From assembly GCF_043290135.1 (NCBI RefSeq), contig NC_134702.1, positions 77,666,417-77,730,416 of the forward strand: DNA of 64,000 bases. The letters are read 5' to 3'. The stretch is from Rhipicephalus microplus. Its lineage: Eukaryota; Arthropoda; Arachnida; Ixodida; Ixodidae. The notes under the pieces are model-generated. The model had not been told where the DNA came from. It worked only from the letters and a program-made list of their open reading frames with translations, and made no database searches. The translations under genes were made by a program, and so were the position numbers. Below, in pieces: positions 49,061 through 61,000 of the stretch. Within the stretch, counting starts at the first letter, position 1. Every line of letters starts with the position of its first letter.

Positions 49061-52000
49061 GCTCTTGTAATGCAAAACACCGCTGTTTGTTCTGCAGGAG
49101 ACATTTCAACAAGATTCATCCAAGCTGTGAGGTATCAGGAGCTCCAAGCCGATGACAACTTGGATATGGATTTCCGAGACGGCTCATCCAGTCAGCGTGC
49201 GCATGCTTTTGTTGTAGACATCAACAGAGAAATGCTGGAAGCTGGCAAACGACGCAATGATCTCCTTTATCCTGGTTGGTTGCCATGACTTGGTAGTCAT
49301 GCTGATATTTGAGTTTGAATATTGAACGTTACAGCGTATTTGCAGAAAGGCGCAAAATTTGCTAACTGTAACATATTCTCATTAAGGTGTTTTACAAAGT
49401 GCTGTATAGCTTTGACATCCCTGCGGTTTAGCAGTGTTAGATATCATCAAGCATTGTACATTTAAAACTCAATTTAACGAGGTGATTACTATGCTCAAAT
49501 TATTTCATTAAATTGGGAAATATGTAAAATCAAAGAGGGGATATTTCGATCTTTTGGAATAAAAAATTGCTGGGTATAGACACTGGAAGACTGCTGCCAC
49601 ATTTTATTTACCACTAGCACGTACCTCCAAGTATGAAAATTCCACTAGGGCAGCCCGGACATGGAACCTGCCATGTCCAGGCTTTGCTGATATGCAAAGA
49701 CACGAAGGTATAATGCAATGGTTTGAGTAGTCAGGCAGAGCAAGGTAGTGTCAAGGAGATGAAAAGTGTCGAGTTACAAATGATTGAATAACGAGAGCAA
49801 TTCTGCGTTTTTGTGGAAACATGTACATAGACAACAAACCATCACCGCCTCTCGTACTATTTGGCTCGCAAAAGCGCTGCCAAGCAAGTCCGTGCACGCG
49901 CATGGCTTGTATGCTTGTCCAAATAAAACTAGAGTGTTGACTAAGGCAGCGAGATCCGTTAAAGCGAGTTTTTACAGGGTGCACTAGAAGAACCCATCTG
50001 TGTAAGAATCAGAAACAAACCACTGCATATTGTCGCGATGTGAAGACAGGGGTCGTATTGAAGAGGCCGAGAAAGCGGCAGCGGGTCGGTATTTTTATTT
50101 ACCGTGCGCCAGAGCGTTCCTCGTCTTTCTCGTTATTGCTTTCTGCAGATGCACGTATGCACTGTCGCCTTCGTCTTTCTCTCAGCATGTACGTTGCATT
50201 TGCCTCCCTCCGAAAATGGCATCAGCCCAATGCGCAGCCAAGGCGCTCTACTTATAAAAATGCACATATACACGCTGGCGCCCACAACACAAGCGAGAGT
50301 TAGCTGGACAAGTTGGGTTTCATCGGGACGACATGCACAATCTCTAGTGAACGCTTTCGGCGACTGGAACTGCAATCGCCGTCGGGAATAACTTCATAGT
50401 TGACGTCTTTCGAGTGTCGGGTGACTCGATATAGGCCGAAGTATCATCGTAATAGCTTCTCTGAAAGTCCGCGTCAATGTATTGAGCTCCAGACCCATAC
50501 CTTGTCGCCTGGTGTGTAGGTTACTAATTTGTGTCGTAGGTCGTATCGTTTCGTATCTTTGCATTGATGGTGACAAATGCGCATGCGGGCTAGCTGTTGG
50601 GCTTCGTTGGCGCGCTGACCAAATTCTTCAGTGTCGGCAAGAGTGTCGTCACACTCGTGCAGCAGCGTAGCGTCCAAGGTTGTAGTGACTTCAGGACCAT
50701 GAATTAAGCTGAACGGCGTCATTCCGGTAGTTTCCTGCCGGGTAGTATTATAGACGAAGTTCACATAAGGCAAGATTTCATCCCAGTTCTTATGTTCTGT
50801 GTCGACATACATGTAGAGCATGTCTGCGAGGTCTTACTAAAGGGCTCAGTTAGTCCGTTCATTTGGGGATGGTACGCGTTGTTCTTTGGTGAGCATACTT
50901 TACCGCTCAACCTTAGAACAGACTCCAAACGTTCTGCCGTGAACGCAGTTACTCTATCTGTGATGAGAACTGTTGGAGCACCGTGCTGAAGGACGACATT
51001 GTCAATGAAGAAATGAGCCGCTTCTTCTGATGTACATAGACAACAAACCATCCCCGCCTTTCGTACTATTTGGCACGCAAAAGCGCTGCCAAGCAAATCC
51101 ATGCACAGGCATGGCTTGTGTGCTTGTCCAAATAAAACTAGAGTGTTGACTAAGGCAGCGAGATCCGTTAAAGCGAGTTTTTACAGGGTGCACTAGAAGA
51201 ACCCATCTGTGTAAGAATCAGAAACAAACCACTGCATATTGTCGCGATGTGAAGACAGAGGCCGTATTGAAGAAGCCGAGAAAGCAGCAGCGGGTCGGTC
51301 TTTTTATTTACCGCGTGCCAGAGCGTTCCTCGTCTTTCCCGTTATTGCTTTCTGCAGATGCACGTATGCACTGTCGCCTTCGTCTTTCTCTCAGCATGCA
51401 CGTTGCATTTGCCTCCCTCCGAAAATGGCATCAGCCCAATGCGCAGCCAAGGCGCTCTATTTATAAAAATGCACATATACACGCTGGCGCCCACAACACG
51501 AGCGAGAGTTAGCTGGACAAGTTGGGTTTCATCGGGACGACATGCACAATCTCTAGTGAACGCTTTCGGCGACTGGAACTGCAATCGCCGTCGGGAATAA
51601 CTTCATAGTTGACGTCTTTCGAGTGTCGGGTGACTCGATATAGGCCGAAGTATCATCGTAATAGCTTCTCTGAAAGTCCGCGTCAATGTATTGAGATCCA
51701 AACCCATACCTTGTCGCCTGGTGTGTAGGTTACTAATTTGTGTCTTAGGTCGTATCGTTTCGTATCTTTGCATTGATGGTGACAAATGCGCATGCGGGCT
51801 AGCTGTCGGGCTTCGTTGGCGCGCTGACCAAATTCTTCAGTGTCGGCATGAGTGTCGTCACACTCGTGCAGCAGCGTAGCGTCCAAGGTTGTAGTGACTT
51901 CAGGACCATGAATTAAGCTGAACGGCGTCATTCCGGTAGTTTCCTGCCAGGCAGTATTATAGACGAAGTTCACATAAGGCAAGATTTCATCCCAGTTCTT

Positions 52001-55000
52001 ATGTTCTGTGTCGACATACATGTAGAGCATGTCTGCGAGGTCTTACTAAAGGGCTCAGTTATTCCGTTCATTTGGGGATGGTATGCGTTGTTCTTTGGTA
52101 AGCATACTGTACCGCTCAACCTGAGAACCGACTTCAAAAGTTCTGCCGTGAACGCAGTTACTCTATCCGTGATGAGAACTGTTGGAACACCGTGCTGAAG
52201 GACAACATTGTCAATGAAGAAATGAGCCGCTTCTGCTGCTGTGCTCCTCAGCATGGCTTTTGTCTCTGCGTAGTGAGACAAGTAATCGGTGGCGACAATG
52301 ATCCATCTGTTTCCTGTGGTAGAAGTTTGGAATGGGCCCAGGAAATCCGTCATCTGCATAGGTCAAAGGACATGGCTCAGGTGGTGGCGCCTGTGATGGA
52401 AAGGCTTGCCCCAGCTCGGTGAGCACGATTTCCGCAACAGAAGCGACTTGAGGCTCAGTAGACGGAATGCAAAGGCCTGCAGCTCTTCCCGTGGAATCGG
52501 CCTAATCATTTGCCGTAGAGAGCTTTCCGAAACGGCAGCGTTCTGAGCGGCGGTACCTACAGCAGTTTGGTCAGGCTGGCGGTCAGAGTGGCGGCATCGT
52601 TGCCATAGCGCCCGCTCGATGACAGACGCTTCTTTGATTAATTCATCCACTGTTGTTGGCGGATTTCATACAAGGCCGGCGAAATGTGGTTCCTTGACTC
52701 CCCGGATCAGGTGACGAACTTTTCTTGCCTCCGGCATGTCTGGGTCAGCGCGACGAAATAGACGCGCCATATCCTCAGCAAACCTGGTGACGCTTGCCTT
52801 TGATTTTTGCACGCGGGCTTCAATAATCTGCTGCACGAGATCCCGCCTCTTTGTGCTCAGGAACATCTCGAGAAGCTTTTGGCGGAAATTGTCCCAGGTT
52901 CGGAAAGTAGCCTCGCTCTTCTTGTATCATGTGCGAGCGCTATTTTTCATCGCGAAGTAGGCACGGCCAGGTTTCTCTTGTGCGCTCCAGCGATTTACCA
53001 CAGCGGTTCGTTCGAGCTGGTCGAGCCAGCCCTCGACATCCTCAAACGCTTCTCCACGGAAGACTTTTGGAACACGAGGAAGCTCAAAAGTCACCTGGAA
53101 AAGAAAAGTCGTCTGGGCAGGAGGAAGATTCGCAGATGTTGTAGGGGCGTAGGGGACGTCATGTTGGTAAGACAAGACGCAGTCAAGAGTTTCGGACTTA
53201 GACCTAGTAGGCACTGGCTGAATCTGTGTACTGGAGTCGTAACGAGATGTTGAGACTCCAGATTGGGTGTACGGTCCCAAACAACTCTTTCCTGTATCAG
53301 GTTGCAGGCTCCAGCACCTCCTCGAGTGTCGCGACGTGAAGACAGAGGTCGTATTAAAGAGGCCGAGAAAGCAGTAGCTGGTCGGTCTTTTTATTTTCCA
53401 CGCGCCAAATCGTTCCTCGTCTTTCTCGTTATTGCTTTCTTCCGATGCGCAAATGCACTGTCGCCTTCGTCTTTCTTGCAGCACGCACGTGGCAATATTC
53501 AACTAATTTATTTCTGGAAAAATTTTAAATTGGGTTTAGTGTCATGATAGCTTTGTTTACTCGAGTTGATCACAACTGTAAACCCTATGGGTACCCGCCA
53601 AGGAATAAAAATCTTGTTAAATTTGGAAGTTCATAAAATCGGATCTCATCAAATAGAGCTTTAAAGGGGCCATGCAACACTTCTTGAACATAGTCAGAAA
53701 GATGATGCTGAGTGGTAGTTAAGGCTCCCGAGAACAAGCCAGCCAAATGTTTTGGCACAGCATGTAGCTTAGAATTCACTATTAGTTTTCAAAGTCAGTG
53801 AGAAATCGTTCCCTCTTATTTCTCCAAATAGCGCTATGTACTAAAATGACCATGCCATACACCCAAAGTCACAGCCATTGGCTTATATGAGCATCGTGCG
53901 CTGCTTCGTTATGGAGTCCGCCACAAGAAACCTCAGCATGACCATGCAAGAACTAACGATGCACAGAAAGTAAGACAGTGTTCAGAGAGAAAAAAAAATA
54001 AAGTGGCCGAGGTCATGACAAGCACATGATCTGCAACTTTTTCCCCATGCCATCCCTTCCTGCTTAACGTCCAGCACACTTGTTGAGACGAGAGATGAGA
54101 GGAGGCAAGTGACGAAATCTCTGCACCTCTACTTGCACTTGACAAATTCTGAAATTTTTTGGCACACTCGATTTATGAGCCGATGAACTTATTTATGAAG
54201 CCATGCGAAGGTCACATAGGAAATTATTGCAGGGCCTCTTTAACTGTAGCTTGTTGTGCTGAGGGGGTTACATTTGCTGGGGGTTTTGTATGCATGAAGC
54301 ATATAAGTGGGACATGCTTGGTACCTGTAGTACTTTTGAAAGTGATCTCCAGCAGTTACGGCAGTTAGAGCATTTGCTCAAGGCATACAAACCTATACAA
54401 AATTTCTATTAAGCATTTAATTGTGGTACACTGTGGTTGCATCTGTCAAATGCCATAGTAAGTATGTGTGTGGTATTTCTTGGAAATAGACTTCAAGGGC
54501 TGGCAAATGGCACTTATGATCCACACCCCCTGAAAAGTTTTTTTCTTACCGAGAACTATATGGTGCCTGCCATTTTCGAACTCAATGCAGGAGCAATAAG
54601 TTACGCTACTAAACATGTATTTAATCAAAGAGCAGCATTTTTTACTGAGTGTGTGACTGCATTTCACATACCTATATTCTCACATTATTATTTCAACGTG
54701 AAGGTAACCCCCTTAGCTCAACTTGTTTCTTTTTATTGAAATAGAAAATAAACGAAGGAGTATTTGTCACCGTTACTTGGCGACGGCTATCCCTTTCCAC
54801 TTAATTGGTACAAATAAAAATATGAAAAAACAAACAAACAATAGCATGTGTACATATATACAGTCCTACATGGGCGAGAGAAAAAGTTTCCTATATGGGC
54901 AGAACAAACACGTGGATGACATGCTCACTTTTAAGTTTTGTCCGCTCAGTATTCGTCACAAATCTTCGTTTCTTCGAAGAACTGTCGCAGCACCTTCACT

Positions 55001-58000
55001 GCTTTGCCGTTTGTTTTGGATGGCCATGGACCTAGTATTTTATTAAACCGGAATGGTCGCTCAGGATCTAACCTATGCAGTTCTTGTTCTAGTTGCCTTC
55101 GGTGTGTGTCGTGTTTCGGACATTCGAGCGAGAGGTGACAGATATCCTCGTCATTGTGGCTGCATGCACATGCTGACGATGTTGCACGATGAATACGAAG
55201 TGGTAAGTGCTTTGTGTAAGCAGTTCCGAGCCGTAGGCGATGAATGAGTGTGTCGATACGTCTTGGGAGGTCACGGTCTAATTGGTATTCAAGATTAGGA
55301 TCAACAAAATATAGGATCGATTCCTTTGTTTTGTCTGTGAACCAGGTAGACAGCCATAATTCACGTTTTGTTGTTCTTAAAATTCTATTTACATCATATT
55401 GAGATACTGGAATGAGGCATGTTTGCGTAGAATTATGAGCGGTTTTCACCAACTCATCCGCCATTTCATTTCCCTTAATTCCGCAGTGACTGGGGACCCA
55501 CTGAAATGCCACTCGATTGTTCGACTTCGTAGCTTCTGGGAGCTCTTTTAGTACAGCATATACTATACGCACATCAATGTGTCTTGAAGTGGCACTTTCC
55601 ACACATGCCAGTGCTGCCAGAGAGTCTGTAATTACCACCAATTTTCTTCGTGTCGTTGACAGTTTAATAAAGCTTATGGCTAGCAAAATTGCTACGAGCT
55701 CCAACGTTGTTGAAGAAGATAGGTGGCCCAACCGACATGCATATTCTTCGTGCAATTCCAGAATTATGAATGCTGATGTCGCTGTCTTTTTGGTGAAAGA
55801 GCCGTCAGTGTACATGTGAGTGTATCCTTAGTACCTGTCAAACAGATGATGTTGTGATGCCAACTGCTGAGTGGCAACGGTTCGCCAGTGTCAAAGAACT
55901 TGATGTTGCCAGTGGAACCCCCAGCATATGCTTAAGCTTCGTGCTTGTAACAGCTGCAGTCGGTGTAGCGACGTCTGAGAGATGTTGTGGAGAACTGGCG
56001 CAGAGTAGGCAATTTGCTGTCAGATTAGTGCACAATGGTCATGGAGGAGAGACGCTGATGTATTGCCCCATTTTGTTCCCGCGATGCGACGTATAACATT
56101 CATGTTTGCTGCGAAGTTCTTCTATTGACGTTTCAATAGTTGGTAGCTCAAGCAGCCATGGAGGGTTGTTTTGGTCCAGTGACCAATGTGTCGACACAGG
56201 AAGCCGGAAAATGTACTGTTGATGCACATGGTGTATTTGCTCTCCAGCACGGTTCACGATGTTGGATATGAGCGGATGGGAAGGGTGTTGCGTGACTAGA
56301 CGAAAAAGGTGCCGACATGTCTCCACATTTCTAATTACTATAAAGTTGGTTCTCTTGCCTCTTCCAGTGTCAAAGAACTTGATGTTGCCTGTGGAACCCC
56401 CAGACATATGCTTAACCTTCGTGCTTGTAACAGCTGAAGTCGGTGTAGCGACGTCTGAGAGATGTTGTGGAGAACTGGCGCAGAGTAGGCAATTTGCTGT
56501 CAGATTAGTGCACAATGTTCATGGAGGAGAGACGCTGATGTATTGCCCCATTTTGTTCCCGCGATGCGACGTATAACATTTATGGTGCTGTTCACTTGAT
56601 TTTCTAGATCAGCAATATGCTGACTCCATCTGAGTTGGCTATCTAAGGTAATGCCAAGGAAGCTATGCTTTCGTGCGATTTCGATTTTCTGGCCATCCAC
56701 AAAAAGCTTCAAGTTTTTCACTCTTTTTCTCGTGAATGGCAGAACTACAGATTTGGCGTGAGGAATCTGTATGCCTCGCTCTTTGAGGTAATTACTTATT
56801 GCGTCAAGTCCTTGTTGAAGCCGATGTTCGATCACTTCCAGTGATTTGTGAGACGTCCATATGCATATGTCGTCTGCATACATGGATATGGTCAAGGCTT
56901 CGGGCAGTACTTCTGGAAGACCTGCCATTGCAGCATTGAAAAGAAGCGGACTTAGAACGCTTCCTTTGGGTACACCTCTGCTCATGTTGAAGCGATCGCT
57001 GTCTGCGTTATTGATTGAAATATATATTTGTCTGTTACATAGGAAGTTGGCGATCCATTGAAAGATACGACCGTGAACCCCTAGTGAGGTAAGCCTGTGC
57101 AGCACAGAAATGTGGCTCACAGAGTCGAACGCCTTCTTAATATCTATGAACGCCGCAACAGCCATGTTTCCACAGCCCATCTCATGTTCTACAAATGTAA
57201 CGAGGTTGAAGACGCAGTCCATGGTGCATCGCCGTCATCTGAAGCCAGCCATCTGTTCTGGAAGTGAGTTGTTAGCTTCAATCCACCACTGTAATCTTCT
57301 GTCAACCATTTTTTCCATTACTTCAGATACACAGCTGGTGGAGCTGACTGGTCGGAATGGGTCAAGCGAAAGCGGTGATTTACCGGGCTTCAGTGTGAGA
57401 CGATTCTCGCGACCTTCCAACACATTAGAACGAACGCCTTTGTCCACATGCCGTTATATATCCGTAGAAGAACTGGCATGTTGTTGGGTCCTAGATTTTT
57501 CGGAACACTGTACGATACGTTGTCTGGACCGGTTGCCGTTCCTATGCGGGTTAGTGATAGAGCAGTACGCAACTCTAGTAGAGAATACGTGTTACCCAGT
57601 TGAGCATGTGATAAAGTGTATGCATCTTGGATTTGATGCTCTACAGAACTAGGCAGTGCAGTAGTGTTGTGAACCAATTGCCCAGTTCTAGTGAGCATTG
57701 TGCAAAACGTATTAGAAACATCACGTTCAGATAATCCAAGAGATATGGCCAATGCTGTGAATGGGTTTCGCTGGGATACTGGATGACTTAGAGCAGTGAT
57801 TGTTTGCCAGATTTTCGGAAGTAGAGTTAATGTGGTCAATGAATTTCAGAAATCATGCCATTTTTTCCGACCTAACTTTTGCATGTGTCGGTTAGATTGG
57901 ATGTGTGTGGCCTGACTCTTCTTATAATCTTCAAGCCTCCGAGTGCGGCGATAGCGACGTTCTGCTCGCCTTCTAATAGCTCGTAGGTGCTCAGAGTCAG

Positions 58001-61000
58001 CATCTACACTGTTAATCGTCTAAAACGCCAAGATCATCTGCAAATAGTAGCCTGAATGATCTACTCAGTCTCCTATAATGTAGTGCCTGCAGTAAACTTG
58101 CTGCAGCAACTCTGATCACTCAACGCAAGAGGCTCAGCAAGACCACTTCGAGTGTTGACATATGAAAGAGGATTGGTGTACCGCTCCAGCCAAAGTATGT
58201 GAGCAAGGAGCTTTTATGTCTCGTTCCCTTGGAGAGAAGCCACTCGTATGTGTCCCCTTTGCCCAAAAACATGTACCCAGAGTACCATGGTGGTTAGACG
58301 TAAGGCTCCCACAAAGTGTGTCCAAGCGTTAATGCAGTGTTTGAATAGGAAGGACGTCTGCAGTTTAGACGTCTCCGCCTATGGACAACCTAACCCGCAA
58401 TGCAAATGCCGCATCCACCAGCATGTCACGGCGGTGGTGCTCAACAAACGAGGCAAAGGGCCGTGTGCGCTCTTCTTCAGGGAGGACTCGGTGACTGACA
58501 ATACCAGGACTATCGGGCTAACCAAATACACGGGTGAATGTAAAGGCCGTGACAGTACTATTGTGGCAGGCTTTCAGGCCATGTGTTGCCAGTTAACATG
58601 AAGCGAAATTCTGGAATGCTTAACGCTGTAATGCAGGCCTGTAGCCAGGGGGAGGTGCCCTGGGGTCCTCCCCTCCCTCTTCCGAAATTCGGATGGAGGA
58701 AGGTGTTTAATCAATACAGAAAATAAACGATGAAAATGCAGGTGTTGCGAGGCCTTTAGCAAGTGCCCCCCCCCCCCCCCCCCAAAAAAAAAAAATTCCT
58801 GGCTACGGCCCCCTCTGCAACTGCCACTTGATCTTTCAGTGCCCGAAACACCAGGGTTTTAATGCAGATGAGAGGGCTGATGCCTTGGCTGACGCTCATA
58901 TCACAATTGTAATGCCATAGCCACAATGTACCACAGTTTATACTCTGCCCCACAAAGATCTAGCAGGAGAGGAGGTTATCGATTGGCAAAAACTTGAAAC
59001 AGCTTTCGGCATTCGGTCTCTAGGAAGTACTACACCATACTGCATTAACTGAGCGTTCGCAGGAGAGCCCCCCACACCTGGAAAACACAACGTTGGTAGC
59101 AAGAAACACAGAACATTGAAGGGCTCAACTGTCCCACTCAGCCTGGCCAGGCAGCAGTCACTAATCGATTAAGGTATATGTGTGGCCAAGGCCACTGGGG
59201 GTCTAGGGTCTGTCGTCCTTGATATTTTTTAGTTCGGTTTCTCCTCAACAGGAAGAGTACTGCGAGACCATCTAGCATTTGCTGTAGGTAGGATATTTTA
59301 TGAAAAGTTATTGCTGCTTGCACGCTTTTTATTAGTGCATTTATATTATCACGTGCGTCCTGCGAGAAAGACGAAGGCACCCGCTTTTATGCAGAACGCA
59401 ACAACAAGAAAGAGGAAGAACTCGCTGGCGCGCGGTAAATAAAAAGACCGACCCGCTGCTGCTTTCTCAGCTTCTTAAAATACGACCTCTGTCTTAACGT
59501 CGCAACACTGGTGGAGGTGCAGGGGCCTGCAACCTGATACAGGAAAGCATTGTTCGAGACCGCACACCCAGTCCGGAGCCTCAACATCTTGTTACGTCTC
59601 GAGTACACCGATCCAGCCAGTGCCTACTAGACCTAAGTCCAGAACTCTTGACTGCATCTCCTCTTACCAACATGGCGGCCCCTTCAACGTCTGCGAATCT
59701 TCCTCCGGCCCAGACGATTTTTCCTTCCATAATAACTTTCGAGCCTCCTCGTGTTCCCGGAGTCTTCCGTGGAGAACCGTATGAAGATGTTGAAGACTGG
59801 CTCGACCAGTTCGAGCAAACTGCCGTGGTGAATCGCCGGAGCGGGCAAAAGAAACTTGGCCGTGCCTACTTCGCAATGGAAAATAGCGCTCACACATGGT
59901 ACGAGAACAGGGAACCTACTTTCCAAACCTAGGGCAATTTCCGCCAAAAGTTTCTCAAGACGTTCCTGAGTGCGGACCGACGGAATCTCGCACAACAGAT
60001 GATTGAAGGTCGCATGCAAAAGCCGAACGAAAGCGTTGCCATGTTCACTTGAGGATATGGCCTGTTTATTTCGTCACGCTGATCCTGACATGCCCGAGGC
60101 GAGGAAAGTTCGCCACATGATGCGGGGTGTTAAGGAACCGCTTTTCGCCGGCCTTGTATGAAATCCGCCAACAACAGTGGATGAATTTATCAAAAGGCGA
60201 CTGTCATCGAGCGGGCGTTTCGGCAACGATGCCACCAGTTTGACCACCTGCCCAACCAAATGCCTGTTGGTGCCGTCGCTCATAAGGCTGCCGTTTTCGA
60301 AAGCTCTCTAAAGGAAATGATTAGGCAAATCCTGCGGGAAGAGCTGCGGGCCCTCGGCCTTCTGTCTACCGAGCCTCCAGTTGCTTCTGTTGCGGAAATC
60401 GTGAGCCAAGAACTACGGCAAGCCTTTTCATCACCGGCCCCACCACCTGAGCCACGTCAATTGGCTTATTCTGATGCTGTCTGCCGTTCTCTGCCAGCCC
60501 CAGAAGAAGCACCTTTTCAGCCACGGCCCGTTGTCTTGCCTTGGTGGCAGTGAGAACCTGTGCAGCGACCACCAGTATGCGGACTGACTTGTGGTGCACT
60601 GCCGACTGTCGACCCTTTTGTTTCCACTGCGGCGAACCAGGCCACATCTCGCGCTACTGCCGTCACCGAGAAGCCTAGTTTGGAAACTTTTTTCGTCCCC
60701 CTTCATTCTACTTTGAGGACCTTCGTGATCGTGGTGCTAATCACCTGCCGACCAACCAAGCGTCTTCACCAAATCGTCGCTGGCGGTCTCCCTCACCTGC
60801 ATGAGGTCACAATTCCCCGAATCGCCAAAGTTATGGTGACGTCGTCAGAAACCGCTTCCCAAGCCCGTGCCAGGGAAACTAACTGCTGCGACCTCCGGTG
60901 GCAAATTTGCCAATTGCCGAGACGCCAAAAAGACCCCCTTGCCTCTACACAAAGATGACGACGGTGATGACGAGAATGACGACAACCACGAGTACTAATG

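Larger units (their letters stand above)
54725..58025 (-). mobile_element. LINE with RT and RNase H (copy 2), 5'-truncated
   Basis: Same family as 30312-31655 but longer. On the minus strand: an [10 protein letters not shown] segment near 57980; linker and RT start (57839-57235, containing [19 protein letters not shown]); RT core (57222-56500) with [26 protein letters not shown] and active site [10 protein letters not shown]; thumb; RNase H (55815 onward, [10 protein letters not shown]...VITDSLAAL...[18 protein letters not shown]); and a Cys/His tail. The 3' UTR is at 54725-54940. The endonuclease domain is missing. Frames are broken in the RT N-terminus and by a 216-bp insertion. Confidence 0.9.

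Noticed and set aside
49821..52238. CRISPR-like or satellite array
   Set aside because: Only two 1.2-kb units with LTR content and no spacer pattern; it is a simple tandem duplication.
58248..58601. 117-codon cysteine-containing frame
   Set aside because: Cysteine spacing does not match a known zinc-finger pattern that I can recognise; no gene context inside COQ5 intron 3.
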